Part shown: positions 10,307-22,968 of the stretch, piece after piece
How the letters are laid out: each line of letters begins with the position of its first letter
Numbering within the stretch: the first letter of the stretch is position 1
From: Phocoena phocoena
Lineage: Eukaryota; Chordata; Mammalia; Artiodactyla; Phocoenidae
Assembly: GCF_963924675.1 (NCBI RefSeq)
Contig: NC_089239.1
Coordinates: 31,395,818-31,459,817 of the forward strand
Direction of reading: 5' to 3'
DNA: 64,000 nt
Notes under the pieces: model-generated
What the model was told of the DNA's origin: nothing
Database searches by the model: none
The model's input: the letters and a program-made list of their open reading frames with translations, nothing else
Translations under genes and position numbers: made by a program

Positions 10307-11189
10307 ATGAGAAGACAGAGAAACACACAGCAGATGAAGGAGTAAGGTAAAAACCCCACAGAGCAAGCGAATGAAGAGGAAACAGGCAGGCTACCTGAAA
10401 AAGAATTCAGAGTAGTGATAGTAAAGATGATCCAAAATCTTGGAAATACAAAGGAGAAAATACAAGAAGCGTTTAAAAGGACCTAGAAGAAATAAAGACC
10501 AAACAAACAATGACTAACAACACAATAAATGAAATTTAAAATTCTCTAGAAAGAATCAAGAGCAGAATAACTGAGGCAGAAGAACGGATAAGTGACCTGG
10601 AAGATAAAATAGTGGAAATAACTACCACACAGCAGAATAAAGAAAAAAGAATTGAGGACAGTCTCAGAGACCTCTGAGACAACATTAAACACACCAACGT
10701 TCGAATCATAGGGGTCCCAGAGAGGAAGAGAAAAAGAAAGGGACTGAGAAAATATTTGAAGAGATTATAGTTGAAAACTTCCCTAATATGGGAAAGGAAA
10801 TAGTCAATCAAATCCATGAAGCGTAGAGAGTCCCATACAGGATAAATCCAAGGAGAAACATGTCAAGACATGTATTAATCAAACTATCAAAAATTAAATA
10901 CAAAGAAAAAATATTAAAAGCAGCAAAGGAAGAGCAACAATTAGCATACAAGGGAATCCCCATAAGGTTAACAGCTGATATTTCAGCAGAAACTCTGCAA
11001 GCTGGAAGGGAGTGGCAGGACATATTTAAAGTGATGAAGGAGAAAAGCCTGCAACCAAGATTACTCTACCCAGCAAGGATCTCATTCAGATTCGATGCAG
11101 AAATTAAAACCTTTACAGACAAGCAAAAGCTAAGAGAATTCAGCACCACCAAACCAGCTCTACAACAAATGCTAAAACAACTTCTCTAG
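10307..11189 (+). pseudogene. L1 ORF1 (RNA-binding protein), broken
   Basis: The start at 10307 follows a CAAA context and begins M-R-R-Q-R-N-T-Q-Q-M-K-E, the usual start in this L1 group. A TAA stop at codon 13 (10343-10345) ends it at once. A second stop, TGA at 10675-10677, replaces the Trp of the conserved ...SLRDLWDN... segment just before KHTNVRIIG, the start of the RNA-recognition domain. Frameshifts also occur between. The C-terminal 109 codons (10860-11189) remain open and include LTADISAETLQAGREWQDIF and the end ...LKQLL. The intact protein would be roughly 300-340 aa (coiled coil, RRM, CTD) and coats L1 RNA. It is non-functional here. Confidence 0.9.
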
Positions 11190-11247
11190 GCAGGAAACGT
11201 AAGAGAAGGAAAAGACTTACAATAACAAACCCAAAACAATTAAGAAA

Positions 11248-14200
11248 ATGGTAATAGGGACATACATATCAATAACTACCTTAAATGTAAATGGTTTCAA
11301 TGCTCCAACCAAAGAAAAAGACTGGCTGAATGGATACAAAAACAAGACCCGTAGATAGCCTGTCTACAAGAGACCCATTTCAGACTTAGGGACACATACA
11401 GACTGAAAGTGAGAGGATGGAAAAAGATATTCCATGCAAATGGAAATCAAAAGAAAGTTGGAGTAGCAATTCTCGTATCAGACAAAATAGACTTTAAAAT
11501 AAAGACTATTATAAGAGACAAAAATGGACATTACATAATGATCAAGGGATCAATCCAAGAAAAAGATAAAAAGTTGTAAATATTTTGCACCCCACATAGG
11601 AGCACCTTAATACATAAGGTGACGCTAAGAGCCATAAAAGGGGAAATCAACAGTAGCACAATAATAGTAGGGGACTTTAACACCCCACTTTCACCAATGG
11701 ACGAATCATCCTAAATGAAAATAAATAAGGAAACACAAGCTTTAAGTGACACATTAAACAAGATGGACTTAATTGATATTTATAGGGCACTCCATCCAAA
11801 AACAACAGAATACACTTTCTTCTCAAGTACTCATGGAACATTCTCCAGCATAGATCATATCTAGGGTCACAAATTAAACCTTGGTAAATATTAGAAAATT
11901 GAAATCGTATCAAGTATCTTTTCTGACCCCAATGCTAGGAGACTAGATATCAATTATAGGAAAAAAGTCTATAAAAATAAAAACACATGGAGACTAAACA
12001 ATACACTACTAACTAACCAAGAGATCACTGAAGAAATCAAAAGGAAATCAAAAACAACCCTCCAAAACCTATGGGATGGAGCAAAAGCAGTTCTAAGAGG
12101 GAAGTTTAAAGCAATAAAATCCTACCTCAAGAAACAAGAAACATCTCAAATAAACAACCTAACCTTACACCTAAAGCAATTAGAGAGAGAAGAACAAAAG
12201 AACCCCAAAGTTAACAGAAGGAAAGAAATCATAAAGATCAGATCAGAAATAGATGAAAAAGAAATGAAGGAAACAATAGCAAGGATCAATAAAGCTAAAA
12301 GCTGGTTCTTTGAGAAGATAAACAAAATTGATAAACCATTAGCCAAACTCATCGAGAAAAAAAGGGTGAAGACTCAAATCAATAGAATTAGAAATGAAAA
12401 AGGAAAGGTAACAACTGACACTGCAGAAATACAAAGGATCATGAGAGAATACTATAAGCAACTCTATGCCAATAAAATGGACAACCTGGAAGAAGTGGAC
12501 AAATTCTTAGAAAAGCACAACCTTCTGAGACTGAACAAGGAAGAAATAGAAAACATAAACCGACCACTCCCAAGGACTAAAATTGAAACTGTGATTAAAA
12601 ATCATCCAACAAACAAAAGTCCAGGACCAGATGCCTTCACAGGTGCATTCTATCAAACATTTAGAGAAGAGCTAACACCTATCCTTCTCAAACTCTTCCA
12701 AAATATAGCAGAGGGAGGAACACTCCCAAACTCATTCTACGAGGCAACCATCACCCTGATACCAAAACCAGACAAAGATGTCACAAAGAAAGAAAACTAC
12801 AGGCCAATATCACTGATGTACATTGATGCAAAAATCATCAACAAAACACTAGCAAACAGAATCCAACAGCACATTAAGAGGATCATACACCATGATCAAG
12901 TGGGGTTTATCCGAGGAATGCAAGAATTCTTCAATATACGCAAAACAATAAATGTGATAAACCATGTTAACAAATTGAAGGAGGAAAACCATATGATCAT
13001 CTCAATAGATACAGAAAAAGCTTTTGACAAAATTCACCAATTTATGATAAAAACCCTCCAGAAAGTAGGCATAGTGGGAACTTACCTCAACATGATAAAG
13101 GGCATATATGACAAACCCACAGCCAACATCGTCCTCAATGGTGAAAAACTGAAACCATTTCCACTAAGATCAGGAACAAGACAAGGTTGTCCACTCTCAC
13201 CACTGTTATTCAACATAGTTTTGGAAGTTTTAGCCACAGCAATGAGAGAAGAAAAAGAAATAAAAAGAATCCGAATGAGAAAAGAAGTAAAACTGTCACT
13301 GTTTGCAGATGACATGATACTATCCATAGAGAATTCTAAAGATGCTACCAGAAAAATACTAGAGCTAATTAATGACTTTGGTAGAGTAGCAGGATGCAAA
13401 ATTAATGCACAGAAATCTCTTGCATTCCTATACACTAATGATGAAAAATCTGAAAGAGAAATTAAGGAAACACTCCCATTTACCATTGCAACATAAAGAA
13501 TAAAATACCTAGGAATAAACCTACCTAAGGAGACAAAAGACCTGTGTGCAGAAAACTATAAGATACTGATGAAAGAAATTAAAGGTGATACAAACAGATG
13601 GAGAGATATACCATGTTCTTGGATTGGAAGAATCAACATTGTGAAAATGACTCTAGTACCCAAAGCAATCTACAGATTCAATGCAATCCCTATCAACTAC
13701 CAGGGACATTTTTCACAGAAGTAGAACAAAAAGTTTCACAATTTGTATGGAAACACAAAAGACCCCGAATAGCCAAAACAATCTTGGGGAAGAAAAACGA
13801 AGCTGGAAGAATCAGGCTCCCAGACTTCAGACTATACTACAAAGCTACAGTAATCAAGACAGTATAGTAGTAGCACAAAAACAGAAATATGGATCACTGG
13901 AACAGGATCGAAAGCCCAGAGATAAGTCTACACACATATAGTCACCTTATCTTTGATAAAGGAGGCAAGGATATACAATAGAGAAAAGAAATCCTCTTCA
14001 ATAAGTGGTGCTGGGAAAACTGGACAGCTACGTGTAAAAGAATGAAATTAGAACATTCCTAGCACCATACACAAAAATAAACTCATAATGGATTTAAGCC
14101 CTAAATGTAAGGCCAGACACTCTAAAAGTCTTAGAGGAAAACATAGGCAGAACACTCTATGACATACATCACAGAAAGATCCTTTTTGACCCACCTTCTA

Positions 14201-15014
14201 GAGAAATGGAAATAAAAACAAAAATAAACAAATGAGACCTAATGAAACTTAAAAGCTTTTGCACAGCAAGGGAAACCATAAACAAGACGAAAAGGCAACC
14301 CTCAGAATGGGAGAAACTATTTGCAAATGAAGCAACTGACAAAGGATTAATCTCCAAAACATACAAGCAGCTTATGCAGCTCCATAACAAAAAAAACAAA
14401 AAACCCAATCCAAGAATGGGCAGAAGACCTAAATAGACATTTCTCCAAAGAAGATATACAGATTGCCAGCAACATGAAAGAATGCTCAACATCACTAATC
14501 ATTAGAGAAATGCAAATCAACACTGCAATGAGGTATCACCTCACACTCGTCAGAAGGGCCATCATCAAAACATCTACAGACAATAAATGCTGGAGAGAGT
14601 GTGGACAAGAGGCAACCCTCTTGCACTGTTGGTGGGAATGTAAATTGACATAGCCACTAAGGAGAACAGTATGGAGCTTCCTAAAAAAACTAAAAATAGA
14701 ACTACCATATGATCCCAGTACTGGGCATATACCCTTAGAAAACCATAATTCAAAAAGAGTCTTGTACCACAGTGTTCATTGCAGCTCTATTTACAATAGC
14801 CAGGACATGGAAGCAACCTAAGTGTCCATCGACAGATGAATGGATAAAGAAGATGTGGTACATATATACAATGGAATATTACTGAGCCATAAAAAGAAAT
14901 GAAATTGAGTTATTTGTAGTAAGATGGATGGACCTAGAGACTGTCATACAGAGTGAAGTAAGTCAGAAAGAGAAAAATAAATACCATATGCTAACACATA
15001 TATATGGAATCTAA
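11248..15014 (+). pseudogene. L1 ORF2 (endonuclease/reverse transcriptase), broken
   Basis: The start at 11248 opens with M-V-I-G-T-Y-I-S-I-T-T-L-N-V-N-G, the N-terminus of the APE-type endonuclease. A frameshift soon follows (about 11310). The longest intact piece, 12264-13496 (410 aa), holds the reverse-transcriptase fingers and palm: [34 protein letters not shown] and the catalytic FADD at 13302-13313. A Lys codon turned into TAA at 13494-13496 ends it. A 1-bp deletion near 13699 and a Trp-to-stop cluster at about 13865 follow. The C-terminus can be traced to the final IYGI and stop at 15012-15014. Total span 3.77 kb, close to the usual 1,270-codon ORF2. Confidence 0.92.
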
Positions 15015-15385
15015 AAAAAAAAAAATTGGTTGTGAAGAACCTAGGGGCAGGACAGGAATAAAGACGCAGACATAGAGAATGGACTTGAGGACACGGGGAG
15101 GGGGAAGGGTAAGCTGGGACGAAGTGAGAAAGTGGCATGGACATATATACACTACCAAACGTAAAATAGCTAGCTAGTGGGAAGCAGCCACATAGCACAG
15201 GGAGATCAGCTCAGTGCTTTGTGTCCACCTAGAGGGGTGGGATAGGGAGGGTTGGAGGGAGACATTAGAGGGAGGAGATATGGGGATATATGTATATGTA
15301 TAGCTGATTCACTTTGTTATACAGCAGAAACTGTCACATGATTGTAAAGCAATTATACTCCAATAAAGATGTTAAAAAAAAAAAA
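15015..15385 (+). other. L1 3' UTR and poly(A)
   Basis: After the ORF2 stop come an A run, GGGGCAGGACAGGAATAAAG, a G-rich block with four G tracts at 15095-15118, then 'agctgattcactttgttata', the AATAAA at 15362-15367, and A-tail residues 15374-15385. The 3' UTR is shared almost word for word with the other three young-type L1 copies in the window. Confidence 0.9.
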
Positions 15386-15396
15386 GTAACTAATCA
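15386..15396 (+). repeat. Right target-site duplication of the 6-kb L1
   Basis: GTAACTAATCA, identical to 9360-9370, directly after the poly(A). Confidence 0.85.
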
Positions 15397-16116
15397 GCTG
15401 TTTACAGTACAGGTAGGAACACCTGTCCACTGTCTTCAGGCCAAGATGGTTTCTATAGGCACTTCTCCATCTGATTCTTTGCTTGGTGTACTTAAACTTA
15501 AACCCTTCTTCCTTGAGCTGATTGGTTTTAATCTGTAATAATTCCCACATAACATTTTCATTTTTTCTTTCATTTTTCATCTGCAGTGTCTTGGGGAGGA
15601 GGAACACAGGGAAGACCAATATTTCACAATTCTAAATTGTCATTAGGATATTTACTCAACATAGAGTTGCTCTTTTCCAAAGAAAAATTTTTCTCCATCA
15701 ATTTAAGTAATAGAAATCATGATATATTTCTAAATGTCTTCATACAGTGAGTGTCAAGCTTGTGCTAGCTGCAGTAAAAACTCGTACTGTGTGACAATCA
15801 GAAATGTACTATACAGGCTCTAAAACAATGAAATGGAAATAATTTTAGCTAAACAAGACATATGCAAGATATCCTACCGCTGAAGTCTAACAATGGTACA
15901 GTAGAGATAAGAAAGTTAATTGGGTAACGGGGGGAAAAATTATTACAGAATGGAGTAGTTGGTGAGGCTGAAGAAGGAAAATTTGAGGCCAACCTTGGAT
16001 TTGAACATTTGAGGTGAGGTCTAAGACATTGTAGATGGAGGTTAACATCATGAAGAAAGATAAGGAATAAATTACCATGCATGATTGTGGAACAGTTTGT
16101 AAACTTACAGTATTTT

Positions 16117-16215
16117 CAGTCTACCAGTGATTAAGTTACAATCAATACAATACAATACAATACAATACAATACAAACTAATCAGTCTACCAGTCTACCAG
16201 TGATTAAGTTACAAT
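16117..16215 (+). repeat. 26-bp direct repeat flanking an (AATAC)n microsatellite
   Basis: A 26-bp segment beginning CAGTCTACCAGTGATT occurs identically at 16117-16142 and 16190-16215. Between them lie about six AATAC units (16143-16175) and a further partial copy, CAGTCTAC, at 16182-16189. This looks like slippage or template switching followed by repeat growth. Confidence 0.9.
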
Positions 16216-17836
16216 ATGAAGCACAAGATATATTAATTTTATATTCAGGTATATGTAGGTCATAAACACACTTTGATAATTTTAATTATTTAAAATGTTT
16301 CTTCTGTGGTCTCATTCACTTCTTTATAAATTGAACTTAGAATCTCTCACTTAGAAAAATTTTGTCCACAATAAATTTACCCTGATGTATTAATACTAAA
16401 ATATTTAGTGCTGCACTATTTCCTATGTTCCACTCTTGAGGACATTTTTAGAGACTCTCCTGCTAAAGCTGATTTAGCGTGGCTTCCAATCTGATATACT
16501 GTCTCATACTCTTCATTCCTATGTATACTTCTACATATATTATTTTAATTGAATTTACAGTAACATTAGATGAATAGAAAAATAAAGACAAGAACAAAGA
16601 AACCTTTGAAAATGAACAGTTACCATAGTCTATGAATAAGTCATTAAAATCTCATTGGTGGGCTAGGTGTAGTTTGTTACCCATGGGAGGCTGGACATTC
16701 TATTAAAGGAATGACAGAAAACAAACATTATTTTGACTAATCCTGAATACACTCTATTTTTCAAGGAATTAGAATCAGAGAAATCTTAACTCTATCAGAG
16801 CTATATAGGAGAAATCCTAAGATTGGAAACAATTGTTTCTGAAAAAAGATTTGTCTTATCTTAAATAGTTTGATCACCTACTACAAAAGAACCTGAAGTG
16901 GTGACAGGTTTAGATAAAATCTTAAAGCTTTGATAACAAGAGCAGAATGGATTCTGACAATCACCAGTTTGGTATTTTTGCTAATAATGAAAATGGAAAA
17001 AAAAAAAGTGAAGACGCGCCTCTTAACTAGAAAAATTAAAAAGAAATTTTATAAAATTAATTTAGCATAAGATTCCGAAGTTGTGTTAACTTTTAAATTC
17101 ATGCCTACTGCAATGGCACACATTTTCAAAACAAGTGCTCAGAAAATCTTTAAAGTCCACATAGTCTTTGGGGGAATTAGCTAGCAAAAATTGGTTTTTA
17201 AAGATGTATCTTTAAAGTATGCCTGTGAATAATCACTTTTTTAAAACTTTCCAAGATTTCAGAGGAAAGGAAATTTTTACTATTGGAAAATTATGTTTCT
17301 TATAGTTTGTTTTACTAAAAATAGTAATAAGTATTATTCAATACATTTTCTCAGGAATTTTGGCAAAAATTCTACAGATATGTTTATGTGATTTAATGGT
17401 AATACTCAGCTGAAGTGTTTTTCTTTTACTTCAATACTTATTAAAATTCATTATAAATCTCAGACAGTTTATTTTCATTACAGAAACAAAATTGAGACTT
17501 CAAGCTTTATAGATATGTGAGTTGTAGCTATCAAATGACAGCAATCAATGAAAGGTAAACATTTTACTGAAATGTGTTTTTAGTATTTCTTTATCTCCAC
17601 CAGGACATATAAATGGTGTGAATTATTTTCATGCTTTTTTGGTTTCTGTTTCAAAAAACTAATTCCTGTATTTAATTATATGAGGACATTCAGCAACAAA
17701 GCTCCATTGACACATGGAGATTGCATTCTTACAACTTGAGGGTCCTTCTTGCAGAGGGACACACATTTTGGTGTGACTTTGTTTTCTGAGAATGAGTAGG
17801 TTGGGACATAGGAAAGGAGAGAAAACACTTGGAAAC

Positions 17837-17876
17837 GAAGATACTGAAACTGCAGTGAAGATATTGAAACTGCAGT
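17837..17876 (+). repeat. 20-bp tandem duplication
   Basis: GAAGATACTGAAACTGCAGT at 17837-17856 is followed directly by the same 20 bp with one C-to-T change at 17857-17876. Confidence 0.95.
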
Positions 17877-18940
17877 GCCATCATATCAACTTTTCCATCT
17901 GGCCCAATTTGGCAACCATGTGAGTGTCTCTGTTTGGCCAAAATATGACTAAAAATTAAACATAAAATTCTCTGGAGCTAAATCTTGGGTAGACAGAAGT
18001 GATCTTAGAAGAGGGAGAACACAATATATTTCTAATTAATGTAAACTCACTTTTGGTTAAGATTTTTTCCAAAGCTTTATAAAAACAATTGGCTTGGCTG
18101 TTGCTAAGGGATTTGTAAATTCAACAATATCTACAATCATGAGCAAATATGTTGTTTATGATAAAATAATGTAAGACAGTAAATTTCCCCCATGTGGTCA
18201 TACTGTTGGCACATTAACGTTGAGGAGATGACTTTGTTAATTATTTCAGACAAAGGGATGCATAAAAAAATTCTGTTAGCATGAAACCGTATTTGTAATC
18301 CAAAAGCTGAAGAAAAACTTTCAGTTCTGTTATTTCTAAACAATATATTAGAACTGATTGATTAAAGTTAAATAGTAACTCCTAATTAGGTTGCTATTTA
18401 ATATTTTTCTACCTTGTGTTATTTATGCCTAGTAACATAAAATGTGATGATAATGGGGGCATTGATGGTCTTGAGAAGAGAGCTATAGCTGTCAATTTTT
18501 TATAGACTCAGGGTAAATTTCAGGAATTTTAATATCTGTAAAAGTTAAAACTTCTTTGCCTGCACTTCCATGTGGTGGCCATATAAATTAACTATAGGCT
18601 TATTAATATAGTGACCTAAATGAGTAGTAGAAAATTTATTCCTTGCTTAAATACCTTTTCATTAGTATAAGCTTCCATTATGAATGAGTTAACTAGCCCT
18701 CAATAAACCAAGTAACCATGGTTTCTGAAAAATATATACTAAACCTGTTTAAAATAAACAGATTTAAGGGGAGAAGAAAATATTTCTTTCCCATTTTCTA
18801 TCTTTATTTCTAAAAGTTAAAAGACCTCCAATGATTCTTTCCTAGCCTTCTATTACTTATTCCCTCAAAGCAGGAGGGCTGCTGTTCTGATTCATCAGAA
18901 GTAGAGTTATTAAGTCACAAATATTAGTACTCTGAATAAA

Positions 18941-19189
18941 TTTACACATACAAAGGAGCCTCCATAAAATTATCAGAGGATTTCTCAGCAGAAACTTTGC
19001 AAACCAGAAGGTATTGGGATGATATATTCAAAGTGTTGAAAGGAAAAAAACAAAAAACTGTCAACCAAGAATACTGTATAGGGCAAACTGTCCTTTTAAA
19101 ATGAAGGAAAAATTAAGACTTTCTCAGATAAACAAAAGCTGAGGGATTTCATTACCACTAGGCCTATTCTACAAGGAATGCTAAAGTGA
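18941..19189 (+). pseudogene. Old L1 ORF1, C-terminal remnant
   Basis: DNA such as GATTTCTCAGCAGAAACTTT followed by 'gcaaaccagaaggtattggg' encodes the conserved (L)SAETLQ..R-type segment of L1 ORF1p, and the reading ends ...LQGMLK with TGA at 19187-19189. It is frameshifted (for example near an extra A run at about 19047). Confidence 0.7.
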
Positions 19190-19490
19190 TTTCATCAAAT
19201 TAAAATAGAAAGATGGTAGACAGCAATAAAAAGCTATACATAAACATAAGGTTCTCCAGTAAAGGTAAATAGGGACAAATACAGCAACCATACTATTGTA
19301 ACTTTGATGCATAGAATTTAAATGATAAAAATTTTTTTCAATATATAAATCCGTGTTAATGATATACAATATATAAAGACAGAATTTGATATCAAGACTA
19401 TAAACTGTGCAGGTGGGTGGAACTGTAAAGGGATAGTTTTTGTATGCGATTGAAGTTAATTGTTATTAGTCTAAAATAGAATGCTATATT

Positions 19491-19612
19491 GGGGAGTTCC
19501 CTGGTGGTCTAGTGGTTAGGATTTGGCACTTTCGTTGCTGTGACCTCGGTTCAATCCCTGTTCAGGGAACTGAGACCCTGCAAGTTGCGTGGACAAAGAA
19601 AAAAAAGAAGAG
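19491..19612 (+). repeat. CHR-1-type tRNA-derived SINE
   Basis: It starts GGGGAGTTCCCTGGTGG and carries RNA polymerase III boxes: A box TGGTCTAGTGG at 19505-19515 and B box GGTTCAATCCC at 19548-19558. It ends in an A-rich tail at about 19598-19612. It belongs to the tRNA-Glu-related CHR SINEs of cetaceans, hippos and ruminants. Flanks AGAATGCTATA and AGAGTGTTATA look like a diverged TSD. It is inserted in the ORF1-ORF2 spacer of the old L1. It is not a tRNA gene, since there is no cloverleaf 3' half. Confidence 0.85.
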
Positions 19613-19781
19613 TGTTATAACTTGAAGATGTTTTATGTAGCTGCAATGTAACCACAAGGAAAGTATCTATAGAATATACACAACAGGAAATGAGAAGAAA
19701 ATCAATGAAACACGAAGTAGGGCAGTAGTGTAGACAGGAGGGACCAAATAGCTACAAGAAATGCAGAAGACAATTAACAAA

Positions 19782-22700
19782 TTGCCAATAGTAAGTCCTT
19801 CCCTATCAATAATTACTTTAAGTGTAAATAGATTAACATACCAATCAAAAGACTTGGATTGGCTGAGTGGATTTTAAATAAAAAGGAATTCAACTATATA
19901 TTATTTACAAGAGACTCACTTTAGATCTAGACAGAAAGTGGAGAAATGGAAGAAGATATTCCATACAAATGTTAACCAAAGGAGAGCAAGGATGGCTATG
20001 CTAATATAAGACAAATTAGACCTTAAATCAAAAAATTTTACAAGAGACAAAGAAATGGAAAACTGGAAAATTTGCAAATATGTGGAAATTAAACAACCAG
20101 TAAGTCAAAGAAGTCACAAGAGTAATTAGAAAATACCTTGAGACAAAGTAATTGAAAGCACAATATACTGAAACTTACGGGTTTCAGTGAAATCATTGCT
20201 AAAACGGAAGTTTATAGCTGTGAATGCATACATTAAAAAAGAAGATCTCGAAACAAGACCCTAACTTTACATCTCAAGAAATAAGAAGAAAGAAAAAATT
20301 AAACTCAAAGTTAGCAGAAGGTAGGAAATAGTGAAGACTACAGCAGAGCTAAATAAAATAGAGAATAGAAAAATTTTTTTAAAAACAGGTTTTTTTTTAA
20401 GATAAACAAAATTGACAAACCCTTAGCTAGACCAACTAAGAAAAAAAGAGAGAAGACTCAAATATCTAAAATCATAAATGAAAGATGGGAAATTACAAAT
20501 GATGCCACAGAAATAAAAAGGATTATAAGAGACTATTATGAATAAGTGTACTCCAACAAATTGAATAACCTAGAAGAAATGGACAAATTCCTGAAAACAC
20601 ACAATCTACCAAGACTGAATCATGAAAAATTAGAAAATCTGAACAAATAACAAGAGATTGAATCAGTAATCAAAAGCCTACCCACAAAGAAAAGTCCTGA
20701 ATCACATGGTTTCACTGGAGAATTCTATGCTAAAAACTTAAAGAAGAATTAACACCATTCCTCCTGAAACTTTTCCAAGAACTTGAAGAGGAAGGAACAT
20801 TTCCAAACTCACTCTATGAGGCCAGTATTAACCTATTACCAAAGCTACACAAAGATACTACAGGAAAAGAAAACTACAGACGACTATTCCTGTTGAATAT
20901 TAATTCAAAATTCTCAAGAAAATACTAGCAAATAGAATTCAACAGACCATTAAAAGGATTATGCACCATTACCAAGTGGAATTTATTCTTGGAATGCAAG
21001 GATGCTTCACCATATGAAAATCAATCAATGTGATATATAAATAGAATGAAGAGAAAAATCATATGATCATCTCAATTGACAGAGAAAAAGCATTTGACAG
21101 GGTCAACACCCTTTCGTGATAAAAACACAAACTAGGAACAGAAGAAAAATACCTCAATATAATAACAACCATTTATTAAAAACCCACAGCTAACATCATA
21201 CTCAGTGATGATAGACTGAAGGGTTTTCCTCAAAAATCAAGGCAAGGATGTCCACTCTTGCCACTTCTATTCAATATAATATTGAAAGTCCTTGCCAGAG
21301 CAGTAAGATAAGAAAAAGAAATAAAAGGAATCCAAGTGGGAGATAAAGAAATAAAATTATCGGTGTTTTCAGATGACATTATATTATATGTAGAAAACCC
21401 TAAAGATTACATATACACACACACAAAACCATTAGAACTAATTCACAAATTCAGCAAAGAAGCAGGATACAAAATCAGCACACAAAAAAGAGTTCTATTT
21501 CTATATGCTAATGACAAACTGTCCCAGAAAGAAATTAAGAAAACAATTCCATTTACAACAGCATCAACAAGAATAAAATACTTAGGAATAAAGTTAACCA
21601 AGGAAGTGAAAGACTTGTACTCTGAAAACTGCAAACATTGTTGAAAGAAATTTTAATACAAACAATAAATGGGAAAAAAAATCCCATTTTCATGGATTCG
21701 AAGACTTAACATGTTGTTGAAATGTCCGTAGTACCCAAAACAATCTGCAGATTCAGTGCAATCCCTATCAAGATCCCAATAGCATTTTTGGGAGATTTGG
21801 AAAACTTCATCCTAAAATTCATATGGAATATCAAGGGATTTCAAATAGTCAAAACTATTTTTAAAAAGAGAAACAAATTTAGAGGACTCACACTTTCAGA
21901 TTTCAACACGTTATTACAAAGCTACAGTGATCAAAACAGTGTTGTATTGACATAAAGACAAATAGACTGATGCAAAGAATAGAAAGCCCCGAAATAAATC
22001 TTTGTGTAATGATTAAATGACATTTGACATGGGTGCCAAGAGCGCTCAGTGGGGAAAGGAGAGTCTTCTCCACAAACTGTGTTAAGAAAATGGGATATCC
22101 ACATGCAAAAGACTGCAGGTAGACCCTTATCTTATACCATACACAAAAATTAACTCAAAATGGATTAAAGGCTGAAATAGGAGACCTACAACTCTAAAAT
22201 TCCTCAAAGAAAACATAGGGGAAAAACTTTATGAAATTGGGTTTGGCAATGATTTCTTGGATATGACATCAAAACCTCGGGCAAAAAAAGCAAAAATAGA
22301 GTAATTGGTAAGAACATCTGTGCATCAAAGGATATAATCCATAGAGTGAAAGGCAACCTATGGAATGGGAGAAAATGTTTGCAAATCATATATCTGATAA
22401 GACATTACTATCCAGAATATGTAAAGAAGTACTAAAACTCAAGAACAAAAAATCAAATAAACCAATTAAAAAATGGGCAAAGGACTTGAATGGACATTTC
22501 TCTAATGATGGAAAATGAATGGCCAAGAAGCATATGAGAAGACATTCAACATCTCTGATAATCAGAAATATACAAATGGAAACCACAGTGAGATGTCAGC
22601 TGGCACCCATTAGGATGGCTATTATAACACAAAACAAAAAACAAAACAACCAGAAAACCCCCCAGACAATAACAGCTGTTTTTGAGGATGTGGGAGAAAT

Positions 22701-22968
22701 TGGAATCCTTGTGCACTGTTGTTGTGATTTTAAAATGGTCCAACAGCAATGGAAAATGATACAAAGTTTCCTCAAAAATTTTTAAATAGAACTATCATAT
22801 GATCCAGCATTCATACTTCTGTGTATATATTCATAAGAATTGAAAGCAGGGTCCCCAAAGGTAGCTGCACATCAGTGTTCATAATAGCCAAGAGATGGAA
22901 GCAACTAAAATATCCAATGATGGAGGAATGGATAAACAAATTGGAGTATATACATACAATGGAATATT
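19782..22968 (+). pseudogene. Old L1 ORF2, main remnant
   Basis: The N-terminus reads (L)PIVSPSLSIITLSVN at 19782, where a TTG replaces the start codon. A full set of endonuclease and RT landmarks follows, broken by many stops and frameshifts. A 102-aa open piece at 21336-21644 holds KLSVFSDDIILYVENPKD, in which the catalytic FADD motif (21366-21377) is now FSDD. The remaining C-terminal codons lie at 25251-25375 and 25648 to about 25692 beyond the nested insertions. It is non-functional. Confidence 0.85.
22953..22968 (+). repeat. Left 16-bp TSD of the antisense L1
   Basis: CATACAATGGAATATT here is repeated exactly at 25251-25266. It is old-L1 sequence duplicated on insertion. Confidence 0.95.

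Larger units (their letters stand above)
9371..15385 (+). mobile_element. Apparently full-length L1 retrotransposon, 6.0 kb
   Basis: The order is 5' region (9371-10306), ORF1 (10307-11189), spacer, ORF2 (11248-15014), 3' UTR (15015-15373) and poly(A), flanked by an 11-bp TSD. From about 9800 on, the 5' region matches the cetartiodactyl-type L1 leader. The first 430 bp I do not recognise. The 936-bp leader length is normal for L1. The 3' UTR has a G-rich block (15095-15118) and AATAAA at 15362-15367. Both ORFs carry stops and frameshifts, so it cannot move on its own. Same subfamily as the copies at 6413, 22969 and 60901. Confidence 0.9.
15397..18940. other. Unrecognised AT-rich intergenic DNA
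   Basis: About 3.5 kb without a gene or a named interspersed repeat. It does hold a 26-bp duplication around an ATACA-type microsatellite (16117-16215) and a 20-bp tandem duplication (17837-17876). Reading frames are all short and motif-free. Confidence 0.55.

Noticed and set aside
12264..13496. Novel or domesticated reverse transcriptase gene (410 aa).
   Set aside because: It is the middle of a standard L1 ORF2 in a TSD-bounded L1 copy, with stops and frameshifts on both sides.
19491..19612. tRNA gene, from A and B boxes.
   Set aside because: The boxes belong to a CHR SINE; no cloverleaf 3' half, and an A-rich tail follows.
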